A DNA stretch of 20,280 nt from Stephanodiscus triporus (Eukaryota > Bacillariophyta > Thalassiosirophyceae > Thalassiosirales > Thalassiosiraceae). The notes under the pieces were generated by a model, which saw nothing but the letters and a program-made list of their open reading frames with translations, had not been told where the DNA came from and ran no database searches. Positions 8,772 through 18,048 of the stretch are shown here, one piece after another. The DNA is taken from positions 9,802-30,081 of the forward strand of contig JALLAZ010000139.1 of NCBI GenBank assembly GCA_036939755.1. The letters are read 5' to 3'. Position 1 is the first letter of the stretch. Every line of letters begins with the position of its first letter. Position numbers and translations under genes: made by a program.

Positions 8772-9230
8772 ATGGTTTCCATCGAACTCAACCAAGACCA
8801 CGGCAAGTGCATCGCCGTCCTCGTGTTGCTATGGGTACAGCAGCAGCTCATCTTCGCGATTGCCGTGGCGGTTGCTCGAAAAAAAAGCGGCATCCAACCT
8901 CCCACCCTTTACCCGCGAGACTCCGAGATCAAGTCCCTTAACCTCTCCCCCGCCGACGTCGAATCGTACATGTGCGTCCAGAGGGTGCACCAGAACAACG
9001 TCGAATTTCTGTCTTGTTACTTCCCCGTGATGATGATGGCCATGATTGACTATCCGACACAGACGTATTACGCCAGCGTCGTGGTTTGGATCGGTAGGAT
9101 GTTCGTCGCGTTGGGATATTACAATGGCGCGTCGAAACGGGCGGCGGGGGCGTTCTTCCACTTCGGTGAATGGTACGTCGTTTACTTAGCGGGGAAATTC
9201 GCTCACAAGCTCGCTACGGAAGAGGCATAG
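8772..9230 (+). CDS. MAPEG family protein, microsomal GST 3-like
   Basis: A 152-residue, intronless membrane protein, the usual size for MAPEG members. ATG at 8772 begins MVSIELNQDHGK; the frame is open further upstream but only from non-ATG codons. The MGST3/LTC4-synthase signature is visible: ARKKSGI…YP, then YMCVQRVHQNNVEFL (compare CIQRAHQNTLE), then GRMFVALGYYNGASKRAAGA. Four hydrophobic segments fit the family's four-helix fold. Members use glutathione to conjugate lipophilic electrophiles or reduce lipid hydroperoxides in ER or outer mitochondrial membranes. Which reaction this one performs cannot be told from sequence. An AATAAA at 9236-9241 lies 6 bp past the stop. Confidence 0.88.
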   Translation: MVSIELNQDHGKCIAVLVLLWVQQQLIFAIAVAVARKKSGIQPPTLYPRDSEIKSLNLSPADVESYMCVQRVHQNNVEFLSCYFPVMMMAMIDYPTQTYYASVVVWIGRMFVALGYYNGASKRAAGAFFHFGEWYVVYLAGKFAHKLATEEA

Positions 9231-9330
9231 AGTAGAATAAACGAGGCTTTAGTTTGCACTATCATTCGAGACGCGAGGGAGGGAGGGAGGTAGGAATGGA
9301 AGGAAGCACGAGCTCCTGTGCGATAAGTCT

Positions 9331-9472
9331 GGTTTGGGCGGGGAAGAAGGTTGAGGGGGGGAGAAAACCTTCCCTGCGCGCAGGAAGGTTAAAAAAGTGG
9401 CGTAAAAAATGAGGCTCCCTGCGCGCATGGAGGGTTTTCTCCCCCCCCAAACTTTGGTCCCCCCCCCAAACC
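9331..9472. repeat. 142-bp imperfect inverted repeat (fold-back/MITE-like)
   Basis: Left arm starts GGTTTGGGCGGGG and continues through GGGGGGGAGAAAACC to TGCGCGCAGG. The right arm, read on the other strand, gives GGTTTGGGGGGGGG, then GGGGGGGGAGAAAACC and TGCGCGCAGG. Arms are about 54 bp around a ~35-nt A-rich centre. A smaller nested palindrome is centred on TGCGCGCA in the left arm. No clear target-site duplication is visible. It could be a MITE-like element, or simply a strong hairpin downstream of the MAPEG gene. Confidence 0.6.
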
Positions 9473-9808
9473 AAATGCCATGAGGGAAGAGAAGAGGATG
9501 AATCTAGCCGTCCAGCCGAAAAATGGGATAAACATATCGCTCTTCATAAAATGAAAAGTTGATTAGCAGTATTGACTCATTTAGTGGATGTAGATTGTCG
9601 ATGCAGCGCCCGATATCATCGATTCAGAATAAGTAAATACCATCGTATATAAATTTACAAAATAGGATAAATGTGGTGAAAACATGGAAAACCTAAAAGT
9701 TGTATTTCGTTAAAATGTGCCATAATGCACGTTAGGTTCTGCTCTTGTTGGTACAATACAATACTCTTGATCCATTCTTTCTCATTGCATTCCCTCCTAG
9801 TGGAAATA
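9473..9808. other. AT-rich intergenic stretch
   Basis: No supported gene. Its end holds a pyrimidine-rich run and CCTAG (AG at 9799-9800) that resembles a 3' splice site just before the small frame at 9809. Confidence 0.4.
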
Positions 9809-9994
9809 ATGACAACAGGACTGAAATCATCCTTCCAAAAGGAGAACCAGACAAAGTCGCTGAAGGAGTCACGCGACGATGCTGCCAAATCACTAAGGAA
9901 TCAAAAGACGAAGGAGGCATCCATAAAAGGGGGCAAGCACAGGCCCAATCCAAGCAAGGGCAAGAAGAGCGGATTTCAAACCGAGCATCGCTGA
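9809..9994 (+). CDS. Possible small basic protein, 61 aa (weak)
   Basis: ATG at 9809 opens a 61-codon frame rich in Lys, Ser and Arg (starts MTTGLKSSFQKENQTK, ends SGFQTEHR). A splice-acceptor-like CCTAG sits 9 bp before the ATG, so it may be the last exon of a longer gene, but I found no matching upstream exon. The low-complexity basic composition resembles many chance frames. No family recognised. Confidence 0.2.
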   Translation: MTTGLKSSFQKENQTKSLKESRDDAAKSLRNQKTKEASIKGGKHRPNPSKGKKSGFQTEHR

Positions 9995-10138
9995 GAGGAA
10001 GAGATGGCTAAAAAAGGACACCATACATTCAGATTATTGCCTCGCTCGTTCTCGTGTTTTAGATGAGCTTCTTCCTGTCTCGTCTGGTCGAATCAAAGGA
10101 CAATGACTGATTTGGGGTCTCTCTCTCTAGGATAGTTC

Positions 10139-10390
10139 TTATTTTTTCACCTCCCGATAAACTTTGAGCAACTCTCCTCCATTCAACCCGTTTAGAATCC
10201 CAATACCGTCAGTACCTCCACCTCCGCAACTGGCTCGGAGACTCCTTGCGGCGAGGCGCCCCTGATGTCATGCAATGGAATCGTCCGTACTCGCGATCAC
10301 AAGCCATTGTTCAGTGTCGTCCAGATTCCACTTGTCATAGCGGTTGCGAGACATGGCGTTGACCGGCAAGAATCCCCTACTGACGTTCAT
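10139..10390 (-). pseudogene. Coding-like trace with one in-frame TGA
   Basis: From the ATG at 10390 the minus strand reads MNVSRGFLPVNAMSRNRYDK and on through WNLDDTEQWLV to a TGA at 10268-10270 (40 codons). The same frame then continues 42 codons, through GGTDGIGILNGLNGGELLK, to a TAA at 10139-10141. Both halves have protein-like composition. A 39-nt GT-AG stretch ending CATCAG would remove the TGA in frame but is very short for an intron here. The upstream limit is a TAA at 10415-10417. It could be 3' exons of a gene, a decayed gene, or chance. No family recognised. Confidence 0.25.
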
Positions 10391-10417
10391 GTACACGCCC
10401 GTCCCTCCACCCCATTA

Positions 10418-10635
10418 AACAGGACGACGCTTAGTCTTCTTTTTCCAGTTCCAGGAAAGTGATGACACAAAGAGGGGGTGTTGTGAGGGAGGACATCGAT
10501 GAATGTACTACACCATATATTAAATGCTCATTCGGATAAGTTTATTCATAGTTGAGTCCATCAGAAGTGTTCAGCTGACTGATACTCCAGCGGGGTGGTG
10601 GATTCTTTGACTTAACTCGGAGCAGCTGTATGTCT
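10418..10635. other. Spacer downstream of the CDK5RAP1-like gene
   Basis: Follows the stop of the methylthiotransferase gene on the minus strand and probably carries its 3' UTR. No open frame of note. Confidence 0.4.
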
Positions 10636-13116
10636 TCATAGCGCCATAATCCGATCGGGACTCGAGATGCCCTCCATTGACCCCTTCATGTTCATCAAGC
10701 GCTCAAAACCAACTATTGAGGATCGCATTAAGCCGCGCCCTTTCAATGTATGCCCACGAACGTCAGTGATGTGAACGACTGCATAGTCACCACGAGACAA
10801 TCCCACCTTTGTCTTCAAATCATTAGGAGGACTTGCTAAGTCATCAAGCAGCAACGACTCTAGTCCTGTATATTTGCTAACAATTGCGTTCGATGATAGA
10901 AGATCTTCCTCAGTCCAACAAGCCTCGCTTGCGAATACCACACGCTTGTTCTGGTCCGTCCTCCCCGAAAACATTCTATTCTCGGCGGTGCTCCTCTTCG
11001 CATCTCCCTCGACGAGTACCAGGCGCAGCTTACCCATCTCCATCCGCTCGTTCCGAATTTGGACGTTTCGCCGGAAATTATCTATCACCTCATTCAATCG
11101 ACGAGCTTTCACGTCGGGGGGGACATCGTCGATCATCGTGCGGTGGGCGTGCGTCCTCTCCCTCATGCTGTACGCAAACATGAACGCCTGATCGAACTGA
11201 ACCGCGTCCATAAGCGACAGCGTCTCTTCGTGCTCGCCCTCCGTCTCGCCGCAAAATCCCGCGATGAAATCGCTCGAGATGGCGACGTCAGGGATCAGAT
11301 CCCTAACGTCCTCGATCAATTCCATGTACGCCTCCCTCGAGTATCCCCTCCTCATCCTGTCGAGTACCGCCGACGAGCCGGATTGCGCCGGCATGTGCAG
11401 ATGCTTGCATATGTTCGGACGCTCGGCCATCAGGTCGAGGAGGGGGGGGGGATAATCCTTCGGGTGGGGCGAGGTGAAGCGCACGCGCAGCTCGGGGGAG
11501 AGGTCGGACACCGCCTCCAGGAGGTCGGCGAAACGATGGCCCTCCCCGTGACGGAGGCGGAACACGTTCGAGAAGCCGTCGTTGGACGTACGGTATGTGC
11601 CGCCTCCGCCGCCGTCGTCGCCGTCCGCACCCCTCGTCCTGCCCCGCCCCCCCCCCACGTCGTGGTAGGAATTGACGTTCTGACCGAGGAGTATCACCTC
11701 CCGTATGCCCTCCTCCTCCAGCAGCCTCCTCGTCTCGCCCACCACGCTCTCCAATTCGCGACTCCTCTCCCTTCCCCTCGTGAACGGCACTACGCAGTAC
11801 GAGCACATGTTGTTGCACCCGCGCATGACCGACACGAACGCCGAGACGTCGTCTGGATCTGACCGTATCGGCGCGATCGAGGCGTATGTCTCGTCGAGGG
11901 AAAGGCGGACGTTGACTGCGCGCTCCGTCGGGAGGGATGAGGAAGACGAGGAGGAAGACGAGGAGGAGGAGGAGGACGCCGCCAGCATCGAGATCAGGCG
12001 GGGAAGGTCGCGATACGCGTCCGGACCGACCACGACGTCGGCCGTGCCGTCCCTGAACATGTCCTCCTTGAGGCGCTCGGCCATGCACCCCAGGACGCCG
12101 ATGATGCGCCTGCGGTGTTTTTTTTTCCGTCGCGGTCCGTGCCGGCCGGTCGTCGCGGATGTCGACGCCGTCGCCTCCGCGTCGTCCTCGCGGTCGTCGC
12201 CCGACGACGACGGGGAGGTGGGGTCGGAGTAGGAGAGCGGAAAGTTGCGATCGTGGGATCTCAATTCGCGCAGGCGATGCCAAACCTTCTGCTCGGCGTT
12301 CTCGCGAATGGCGCATGTGTTCGTTAGGAGGACGTCCGCGTCGATCTCGTCGTGTGTCTCGACGAACCTCAACGACGAGGTCGGCGACGGCGCGGCGACG
12401 ACGGGGTCGGCGAGATGATGGTTCACGAGTATCGACCGCACGATGTCGGTGCCGTTGACGTTCATCTGACAGCCGTAGGTCTTGAGGTGGAATTTCATCG
12501 TCGTCGCGGCGCGTCGTGGGGGGGCGTCGATCATCGCGCGTGGTCTTCGTCGGCCGAGGCGGTCCATCGCGTTAAACGACGGATCATCATCGGGACCGAG
12601 GAGGACATTTTTACGACCGGACATGGCGTCCGCGATGGTCGGATCCGGTCGTTCGTCTTCGTCTTCGTCGTCGTAGTATTCGTCTCCCAATTCCGCCGCC
12701 ACCGGCGCGGTGGAGGAGATCATCGCGGCATCATATTCGTCGTCGCGCGGATCATTCAGATCGTCATCCGAGGGAGAGGAGGAGGAGGTGGTGGCGCCGG
12801 CGATGAAATGGGAAAGGGTGAGCCCGTCGTCCTCGATGATCGTTCGTCGTCCCGAGCTACTGCCACCACGCGACATCGACGACGACGACGACGACGACGA
12901 CTGGCGCACGACGACGAAAACGCCCGATCGATCGCAGTCGAGGACGACGGCATCATAGGCGTCGTCGTTGTTCGCGCGGCGATATCGAGAGGAGATGACG
13001 CCACTACGACGAACGCCACCGCCCCCGATGATGATATCGGGAGTTCGATGACGTCGACGGTGCCCGAGATGCGGGCGCAGTAGGGCACCGATCGAAGAAG
13101 ATCGGCTTCGGATCAT
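10636..13116 (-). CDS. CDK5RAP1: tRNA methylthiotransferase (CDK5RAP1/MiaB family, radical SAM)
   Basis: An 826-residue product from the ATG at 13116. It would add a methylthio group to isopentenyl-adenosine-37 of tRNAs, using two iron-sulfur clusters. The UPF0004 domain shows its three cluster cysteines: C216 in KTYGCQMNVN, one in TNTCAIRENAEQKVWHRL and one in GVLGCMAERL. The radical SAM triad is C434, C438, C441 (RGCNNMCSYC), followed by VVPFTRGRERSR and VILLGQNVNSY. A TRAM-type domain lies at about 690-810 (LRLVLVEGDAKRS…VHITDVRGHTLKGRGL). YGCQMNVN and the AEQKVWHRL segment favour CDK5RAP1/MiaB over CDKAL1/MtaB. It is longer than human CDK5RAP1 (about 600 aa) because of a ~205-residue N-terminal extension and inserts, including a poly-Ser run near residue 385. 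The basic, Ser-rich first ~50 residues could be an organelle-targeting peptide. No introns are needed. Confidence 0.93.
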   Translation of the reverse strand: MIRSRSSSIGALLRPHLGHRRRHRTPDIIIGGGGVRRSGVISSRYRRANNDDAYDAVVLDCDRSGVFVVVRQSSSSSSSSMSRGGSSSGRRTIIEDDGLTLSHFIAGATTSSSSPSDDDLNDPRDDEYDAAMISSTAPVAAELGDEYYDDEDEDERPDPTIADAMSGRKNVLLGPDDDPSFNAMDRLGRRRPRAMIDAPPRRAATTMKFHLKTYGCQMNVNGTDIVRSILVNHHLADPVVAAPSPTSSLRFVETHDEIDADVLLTNTCAIRENAEQKVWHRLRELRSHDRNFPLSYSDPTSPSSSGDDREDDAEATASTSATTGRHGPRRKKKHRRRIIGVLGCMAERLKEDMFRDGTADVVVGPDAYRDLPRLISMLAASSSSSSSSSSSSSSLPTERAVNVRLSLDETYASIAPIRSDPDDVSAFVSVMRGCNNMCSYCVVPFTRGRERSRELESVVGETRRLLEEEGIREVILLGQNVNSYHDVGGGRGRTRGADGDDGGGGGTYRTSNDGFSNVFRLRHGEGHRFADLLEAVSDLSPELRVRFTSPHPKDYPPPLLDLMAERPNICKHLHMPAQSGSSAVLDRMRRGYSREAYMELIEDVRDLIPDVAISSDFIAGFCGETEGEHEETLSLMDAVQFDQAFMFAYSMRERTHAHRTMIDDVPPDVKARRLNEVIDNFRRNVQIRNERMEMGKLRLVLVEGDAKRSTAENRMFSGRTDQNKRVVFASEACWTEEDLLSSNAIVSKYTGLESLLLDDLASPPNDLKTKVGLSRGDYAVVHITDVRGHTLKGRGLMRSSIVGFERLMNMKGSMEGISSPDRIMAL

Positions 13117-13523
13117 GGCTGATGGGGTCGTGCCCTTGCCACACACTCCACACTCCGCCGCCGGGTCCTCTCGCGCCCTTCCCTTTTTTTGGAGCTACGG
13201 CAATTTGAGGGCGAGGGACGGACGGCGCGTGAATGATTTTTTTGTGTTTGTTTTTCTCTGTGTGGAAAGCAAAAGGGCGCGTGATAATAATATCGTTGTC
13301 TGTTGCCGCCGCCGTTTTGAGGGAGGTGAGAGGTCAAGTTTCGATCTCCTTCTCTAATTCCTGCTGCAAACGATTGCGCGGACGAATGTCATCGGTTGGT
13401 CGCTCGTGAATCAGGAAGCAAAATTGGACCTTATTGAGCGCCAAGCTTATTATTTGTCGAAATAAAATACCGTCGTCGCACCCCCCCCCCCTCCCCCCCC
13501 TTCTCGGAAGCCTCATTTGTCCG
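13117..13523. promoter_or_regulatory. Divergent promoter region
   Basis: Sits between the ATGs of the CDK5RAP1-like gene (minus) and the palmitoyltransferase gene (plus). It contains an almost pure C tract at 13481-13500 shortly before the plus-strand start. No named factor site is recognisable. Confidence 0.45.
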
Positions 13524-15319
13524 ATGACTAATCAAAATAATAATAGGAGGAGAACCAAAAAGGGAAAATTCTTCATCCCGAGGACAAGTATAGAATTCAG
13601 AACATGTCTTCAACGGTTGATCCTCCACCTTTTCAACGTGGCGTTCCAACTAGCCGACAAGACGATGTACCTGCTCGGCCCAGTTCTCATCGCTGTCGCG
13701 TCTGCTATAATAATCGGATTGACATATTTATACTTCGCGATAATCCTGCCGATGTTGGCCGGTACGAACTGGGTGGTTACAAACTCCGACTTGAGTGCCT
13801 ATTGGAAGGAACGGGGCTATGTTGTTTTGGCCGATGATGAAAATATGGGACGCTCGGATGATGGCACGTCGCAAATATCGCCGATCTCGTCCACCCTCAT
13901 TGCGCTCTCCACGCCCGCGGGAATATTCCACACGCTCCTCGTATCATTTTTCATCGTGAACATACTCTACAACTATTACAAATGCGTCGTGACAACGAAC
14001 TCCGGACCGAGCTATGATGTCGTCGTGAGGCAGATGGCGGACGCCACCGGCTTTCATTATCCAGAGACGGAGGATGAATTGTTACGATTCAAGAGGGATT
14101 TCGAACGAAAGATATACGAAAGTATGCAGCGGCAGCGGAACGAGATGATGTCCTCTTCTCGCGGCGATGTGAGCAACGATGTCGGCGCCAGTCAGGGCAC
14201 AGGCGATGAAGAGGCACAGGAATCCCAATCCTCGCCATTAATGGGGACGTCCACGGCAAACACGATAACACCCGCGGCACCCGCGGATAAAATCCCACAG
14301 GGTCAACCGCCAAAACTCTGGCAGCTGCTCTCTCCAACCGAATGGGGATATTGTCGATACTCGTCGCAACCAAAGCCACCCCGATCGCACTACGACCACG
14401 TTACGAAAGCTTTGGTATTGAACATGGATCACTATTGCCCATGGATGTTCAACTGTGTAGGGTATTTCAATTATCGGCGAGTCATTTTTTGCTTTGTTGG
14501 TGTATGTTGCGTCTGGTTTTGTGTTTCACATTCTCATTGTCGCTTTATCTCCTGCTCGACAGATATTTTTTCAATTTTTTATGGTTTGTATCTGCGGCGC
14601 TGTGGTATGGAACGGCCCTGTGTTTCCCGGCATTCATGAAACTTGGTGGCAAAGAGTACAGAGATCAAGTAAAAAAGGCAATCTTACTTGATAAGGCAGG
14701 TGGAGGCTTTCATGTGAGGCATATTCAATCGAATCCGTTCATTCCTACGCCCGCAGAGCGTGCACCTGTGACACTGGGCTTCATGTTGTGCATATGCCTC
14801 GCTGCGGCAGTAACGTGTTTGTGTGGTTTTCATTTGTATTTAGTGCTCAGTGCACAGTCAACAATCGAATTTCACGCCAATTTTTCCAAGAGGAGAAAGG
14901 CTGGGTGGAAGAATCCGTACTCTGCTGGAAGGTGGAAGAAAAATTGGGAGATGATATATGGTACTCGTTACTGGTCACGCCACAGTGCTGGTGGCAGTCG
15001 CGAAAGTGAAGATGAAGAACAATATAGCTATCATGGCTGTTGGGGTATTCTGATGGCGATGTTGCCAAGTAAAAGAGAGCCTGAGTTTCTACCCTTCCCT
15101 ATCAATGGGAGGTTGATTAGAAGAAACAAAAATGCCAATGAGAACGTAGTGACGGATATTGAGATGGCTTCATCAGAAGTAATCGCGAATGGAAAGTCGG
15201 CGACTAGTCACTCCGACGGGACAGATTTTATGATGGACCTGAAATGCACCAATGGGCCACTCGTGGAGAGGACTAGGGCAAGTACAACCTCGGACGGGGT
15301 ACAGGCAAGTTGGGACTAG
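13524..15319 (+). CDS. DHHC-type protein S-acyltransferase with DHYC active site (2 exons)
   Basis: Exon 1 is 13524-14476 and exon 2 is 14563-15319, giving 569 aa. The family transfers palmitate to cysteines of membrane-associated proteins. Two membrane segments come first (MYLLGPVLIAVASAIIIG and GIFHTLLVSFFIVNILY), then a polar ~140-residue cytosolic stretch. The catalytic block follows: KPPRSHYDHVTKALVLNMDHYCPWMFNCVGYFNYRYFFNFL, with the active-site DHYC at 302-305. Two more membrane segments and the STIEFHANF motif (family TTxE) follow. The frame breaks inside NYR|YFF. Removing 14477-14562, which starts GCGAGT and ends CAG, restores the family sequence exactly, so a GC-AG intron is the best model. 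Several zinc-binding cysteines usual upstream of DHHC are replaced (YCRYSSQPKPPRSHYDH). ATG 13524 is the first in frame. Confidence 0.85.
14477..14562 (+). other. Putative GC-AG intron of the palmitoyltransferase gene
   Basis: 86 nt, donor CG|GCGAGT, acceptor GACAG|AT. No GT donor near the break gives the correct phase; the nearby GTCATT is one base out of register. The interval is T-rich near its 3' end, as expected for an intron. Confidence 0.7.
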
Positions 15320-15551
15320 CGATAGATGTAATAAAAGGGGGGAGTGTTACACCATCCAGAGGCTGAGGAGGAAGAGACGTTTCAAACACGCCGTGAAGAT
15401 AAGGCCACACGCGTTCACTTTTAAGCTATCTACTTCAATCCCTGACACCTTTTGGAATTCTTGGATGCATGAAATGAATTGATCAACATTCTTGGTTCAC
15501 TCTCTTGTTATGTAGTTCTAAGATGAGTCCTTACATATTGGAATAACTACT
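15320..15551. other. Convergent spacer between two 3' ends
   Basis: Lies between the stops of the palmitoyltransferase gene and the unknown membrane-protein gene and should hold both 3' UTRs. No gene seen. Confidence 0.45.
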
Positions 15552-17474
15552 TTACGCAAACCCAATCGCATTCAACGCCTTCTTCTGCTCGCTGGCACCT
15601 AATCGATTCCAGAATATCATGAAATTCATCACTCCAGATATAATGGCAGCGAAAACCGATGGTATGAGCATGGCAGCAGCCCCACCATCGAGAGTAAAAG
15701 TTGTACATACCATCCATACTAAAGCTACAACATAACTCAGTATGACCACAATGCCTAGCCCGACCCGCATCTCTCCTAAACAGACACGACGCCATTCGTC
15801 ACCCAAAGCCAATTGCACTAAGTACTGCTTCATTAGCTGTGGAATTACGACCTTATCATTCTCTGGCGGGCACCATCGATACTGCAAGGGATCTGTGGAA
15901 AAGGCTTTTGCCAGCGCGAGTATTTGTAGCCAGCTAAAGGACAATAGACATTGGTTCCCATATTTCGTCGTATGCAAACAACATTGGCCGCACTCTCGAA
16001 TTACTCACCGTAACGGCAACCAGGTCACTGGAAACAAAAGTGGATCAGGATCAAATGCGCGCTCTCCAGCAACTCTGTTTCTGATGTTCCTGTTGGATTG
16101 ACGAAAAGTGTTCAAAGAAAAGTGTTTCCACTCCTCCATTTCTCTGATCCACTGTATTGGATGATGAATTATACGTCTCAGAAAGAGTTTGGGGCTTTCA
16201 GGATGCTGAGCAGTTGCTTGCAGTCGCAAAGGACCACCCCAAACTGAAAGAGCGACACCTACTACGTGTCCTATCCCTACTACCGTCCCGATCCAGAAGA
16301 AACCGCACAACCATGCCATACCTTTCCCTCGCCGGTGACATGGCAATCCGACTTTCCACCCTGGTCCTATGGCGATTTTTCTTCCTGCTCTCGCTCCTAC
16401 CAATGCTATATCTATGCCCGTTGCCCCGAATACAATAGGTGCGACGTCGCTGCTGAAAACCCAAAACATCCATAGCCTCACCGCCCAACTCAAGCCCAAC
16501 AGTATCCCTATTTGACTCACAAGCCTTGCACATGCCCGTGTAACTGCAGGAAATTCGTAATACCTCAAGTAGGCTCGTTCCAGCTTTGTGTACGTTGTTC
16601 GAAAAGTCCTCCCTCTGAAATAATCAACAATCGCTATCCATGTGTAATTCAGCGCACGACGCGAAAGGATGAGGTGAGGGAGTAGTGCCGCAGTTTGATA
16701 CAATAGGATAATTGAAGTTTCGACTGGTATACGAAGGCTCTCTAGAAGATTTTGGTCGTCACTGCTGGCACATTCGTGCTCATTCTGAGATGGCGATGAG
16801 TTTTCATGAATATCTAAGTTGTGCGTCGCCATTAAAGAAGGTGGAGATAAGTCCAAAGAAATTGATAATGCCGGGCCTCGATTTGGCACTCTCTTCCACT
16901 CATTATCTGGTCCGATCCTGCTTCGAATCTTTGTTCTAATGCTGCCGCCTTTATCTACACCATTTACCGCATGTGTATCGAATTCAATGGCAAGCTTCGG
17001 TCTTGGTAATAAATGTTGCACTTGGTGATATGGCGAGTTTGGACGGTCGTCAATGATTTCCCGTGCGCTGTCTATCTCTCGCTTATTCGTCATTGTGCTA
17101 GCATTGATTATCTCACATGGAACGTTCGTCGATTTTGTTCTGGAGCAAGCATCGAAACTTACCGTAGAACGATTATAAATCTTTGCATCTCCGATCAAAT
17201 CTTCGTTGAAGTCGTCATTGTTGTAAAAATTCTCGGCAGTGGAAGATCCTAGGCTACCTCCTCGACATTGAACCATTGCAAGCTTAATATGTATCGGAAG
17301 ATTGAACCCGTTCCATATCTCTTCCCTACGTCTCCTTCCATCTCCATCAACGTGAAGTATTTGCGCATAAGGTGGTATTCTCCATGACGAAAAGTCGCGG
17401 AGATTACGATTGAGAATCAAAGGATATCGATGATGAGCAAAATATGTTTCGCTCCCATGAGCTAAATCCGTCAT
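15552..17474 (-). CDS. Multipass membrane protein of unknown function (2 exons)
   Basis: Exon 1 is 17474-16009 and exon 2 is 15933-15552. The 75-nt intron has GTGAGT donor and TTTAG acceptor, and splicing keeps the frame (…TWLPLR|WLQILAL…), giving 615 aa. The first ~245 residues are polar and probably soluble or disordered. Hydrophobic segments lie near residues 250-275, 310-340, 345-365, 388-420, 543-568 and 572-597. Between them are basic and aromatic loops such as FRTTYTKLERAYLRYYEF and HHPIQWIREMEEWKHFS. No transporter, channel or enzyme signature was recognised. An alternative start is the internal Met of MVQCRGGSLGSS (about residue 68). The gene converges on the palmitoyltransferase gene. 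The gene model is good; function is unknown. Confidence 0.7.
15939..15990. repeat. Intron segment also present at 19226-19277
   Basis: 52 bp inside the 15934-16008 intron recurs at 19226-19277 with one mismatch (GTATGC versus GTACGC). Confidence 0.9.
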
Positions 17475-17960
17475 TACTTGAATTTAGCACCGTCGTGCTT
17501 TGCCAACAATCAGCGCTCTCTGCGCGTGAGGGAGAAAACGGGGAGGACGACGACGAAGGACGGGGGGGGGTGGACCACCCAACGCAGACGAGCCGACTGA
17601 CTCTGGCTGCTGCTGTGTGTGGAGTGTGTGGGGTTTTCAGCGGGAGAGAGTATTTATCGTATCGTATCGTATCGTATCGTACTTCTTCCCCCGAAGAGCT
17701 AAAACAATGGGATGCCCCCTTGCTATACTGCCACGTGGAGACAGTTGTGAGCTCTCGCTGAATGCTCGTTCCCTTTGACTTCTCTGCTGGTGTCTGCCCC
17801 TGGCGCCATTGGCAGTGCATCGCTTTTGCCATTTCCATTTTTGTTCTTCTTTGATTCAAAAGTGTTTCCGTAATATTCACATCTCAGAGCCTAATATCAA
17901 GACCTGTGTTATGTACTACTTACTATATGATAGCAGAAGCTGGACCGATGCAAAATATGG
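17475..17960. promoter_or_regulatory. Upstream region of the membrane-protein gene, with repeat tract
   Basis: Lies 5' of the 15552-17474 gene and 3' of the carrier gene. A long minus-strand frame here starts at a non-ATG codon and is low-complexity, so I do not call it a gene. It contains five perfect copies of ATCGT at 17656-17680 and a G/A-rich patch near 17535-17572. Confidence 0.4.
17656..17680. repeat. Pentanucleotide microsatellite (ATCGT)5
   Basis: Five perfect head-to-tail copies, about 180 bp upstream of the start codon of the minus-strand membrane-protein gene. Confidence 0.9.
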
Positions 17961-18048
17961 CTAAGCGTAACCCAACGAGCCCATTATCAAATCGTATACC
18001 CAAAACGTCACCCCATTACTCACTGCTGCACGCAAGAGTAGAAGGCCT
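17956..18048 (-). repeat. Carrier 3' end, also present at 19132-19224
   Basis: 93 bp that recurs at 19132-19224 with two mismatches, both synonymous in the carrier reading frame (Ser TCG/TCT and Ala GCT/GCG). It covers the last coding bases, including LIMGSLGYA and the TAG stop. Confidence 0.9.

Noticed and set aside
10265..10462. 65-codon plus-strand open frame
   Set aside because: Non-distinctive composition; the opposite strand reads more like protein in the same interval.
11059..11862. 267-codon plus-strand open frame
   Set aside because: Antisense to the radical SAM core of the CDK5RAP1-like gene; an effect of GC-rich codon bias.
11303..12316. 337-codon minus-strand open frame
   Set aside because: Alternative frame of the methylthiotransferase gene, Arg/Pro-rich, without motifs.
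12352..13083. 243-codon plus-strand open frame
   Set aside because: Antisense to the low-complexity N-terminal extension of the same gene.
17404..17880. 158-codon minus-strand open frame
   Set aside because: Starts at GTG with no ATG support, includes the pentamer repeat and Ser/Pro low complexity, and overlaps the better-supported membrane-protein start in another frame.
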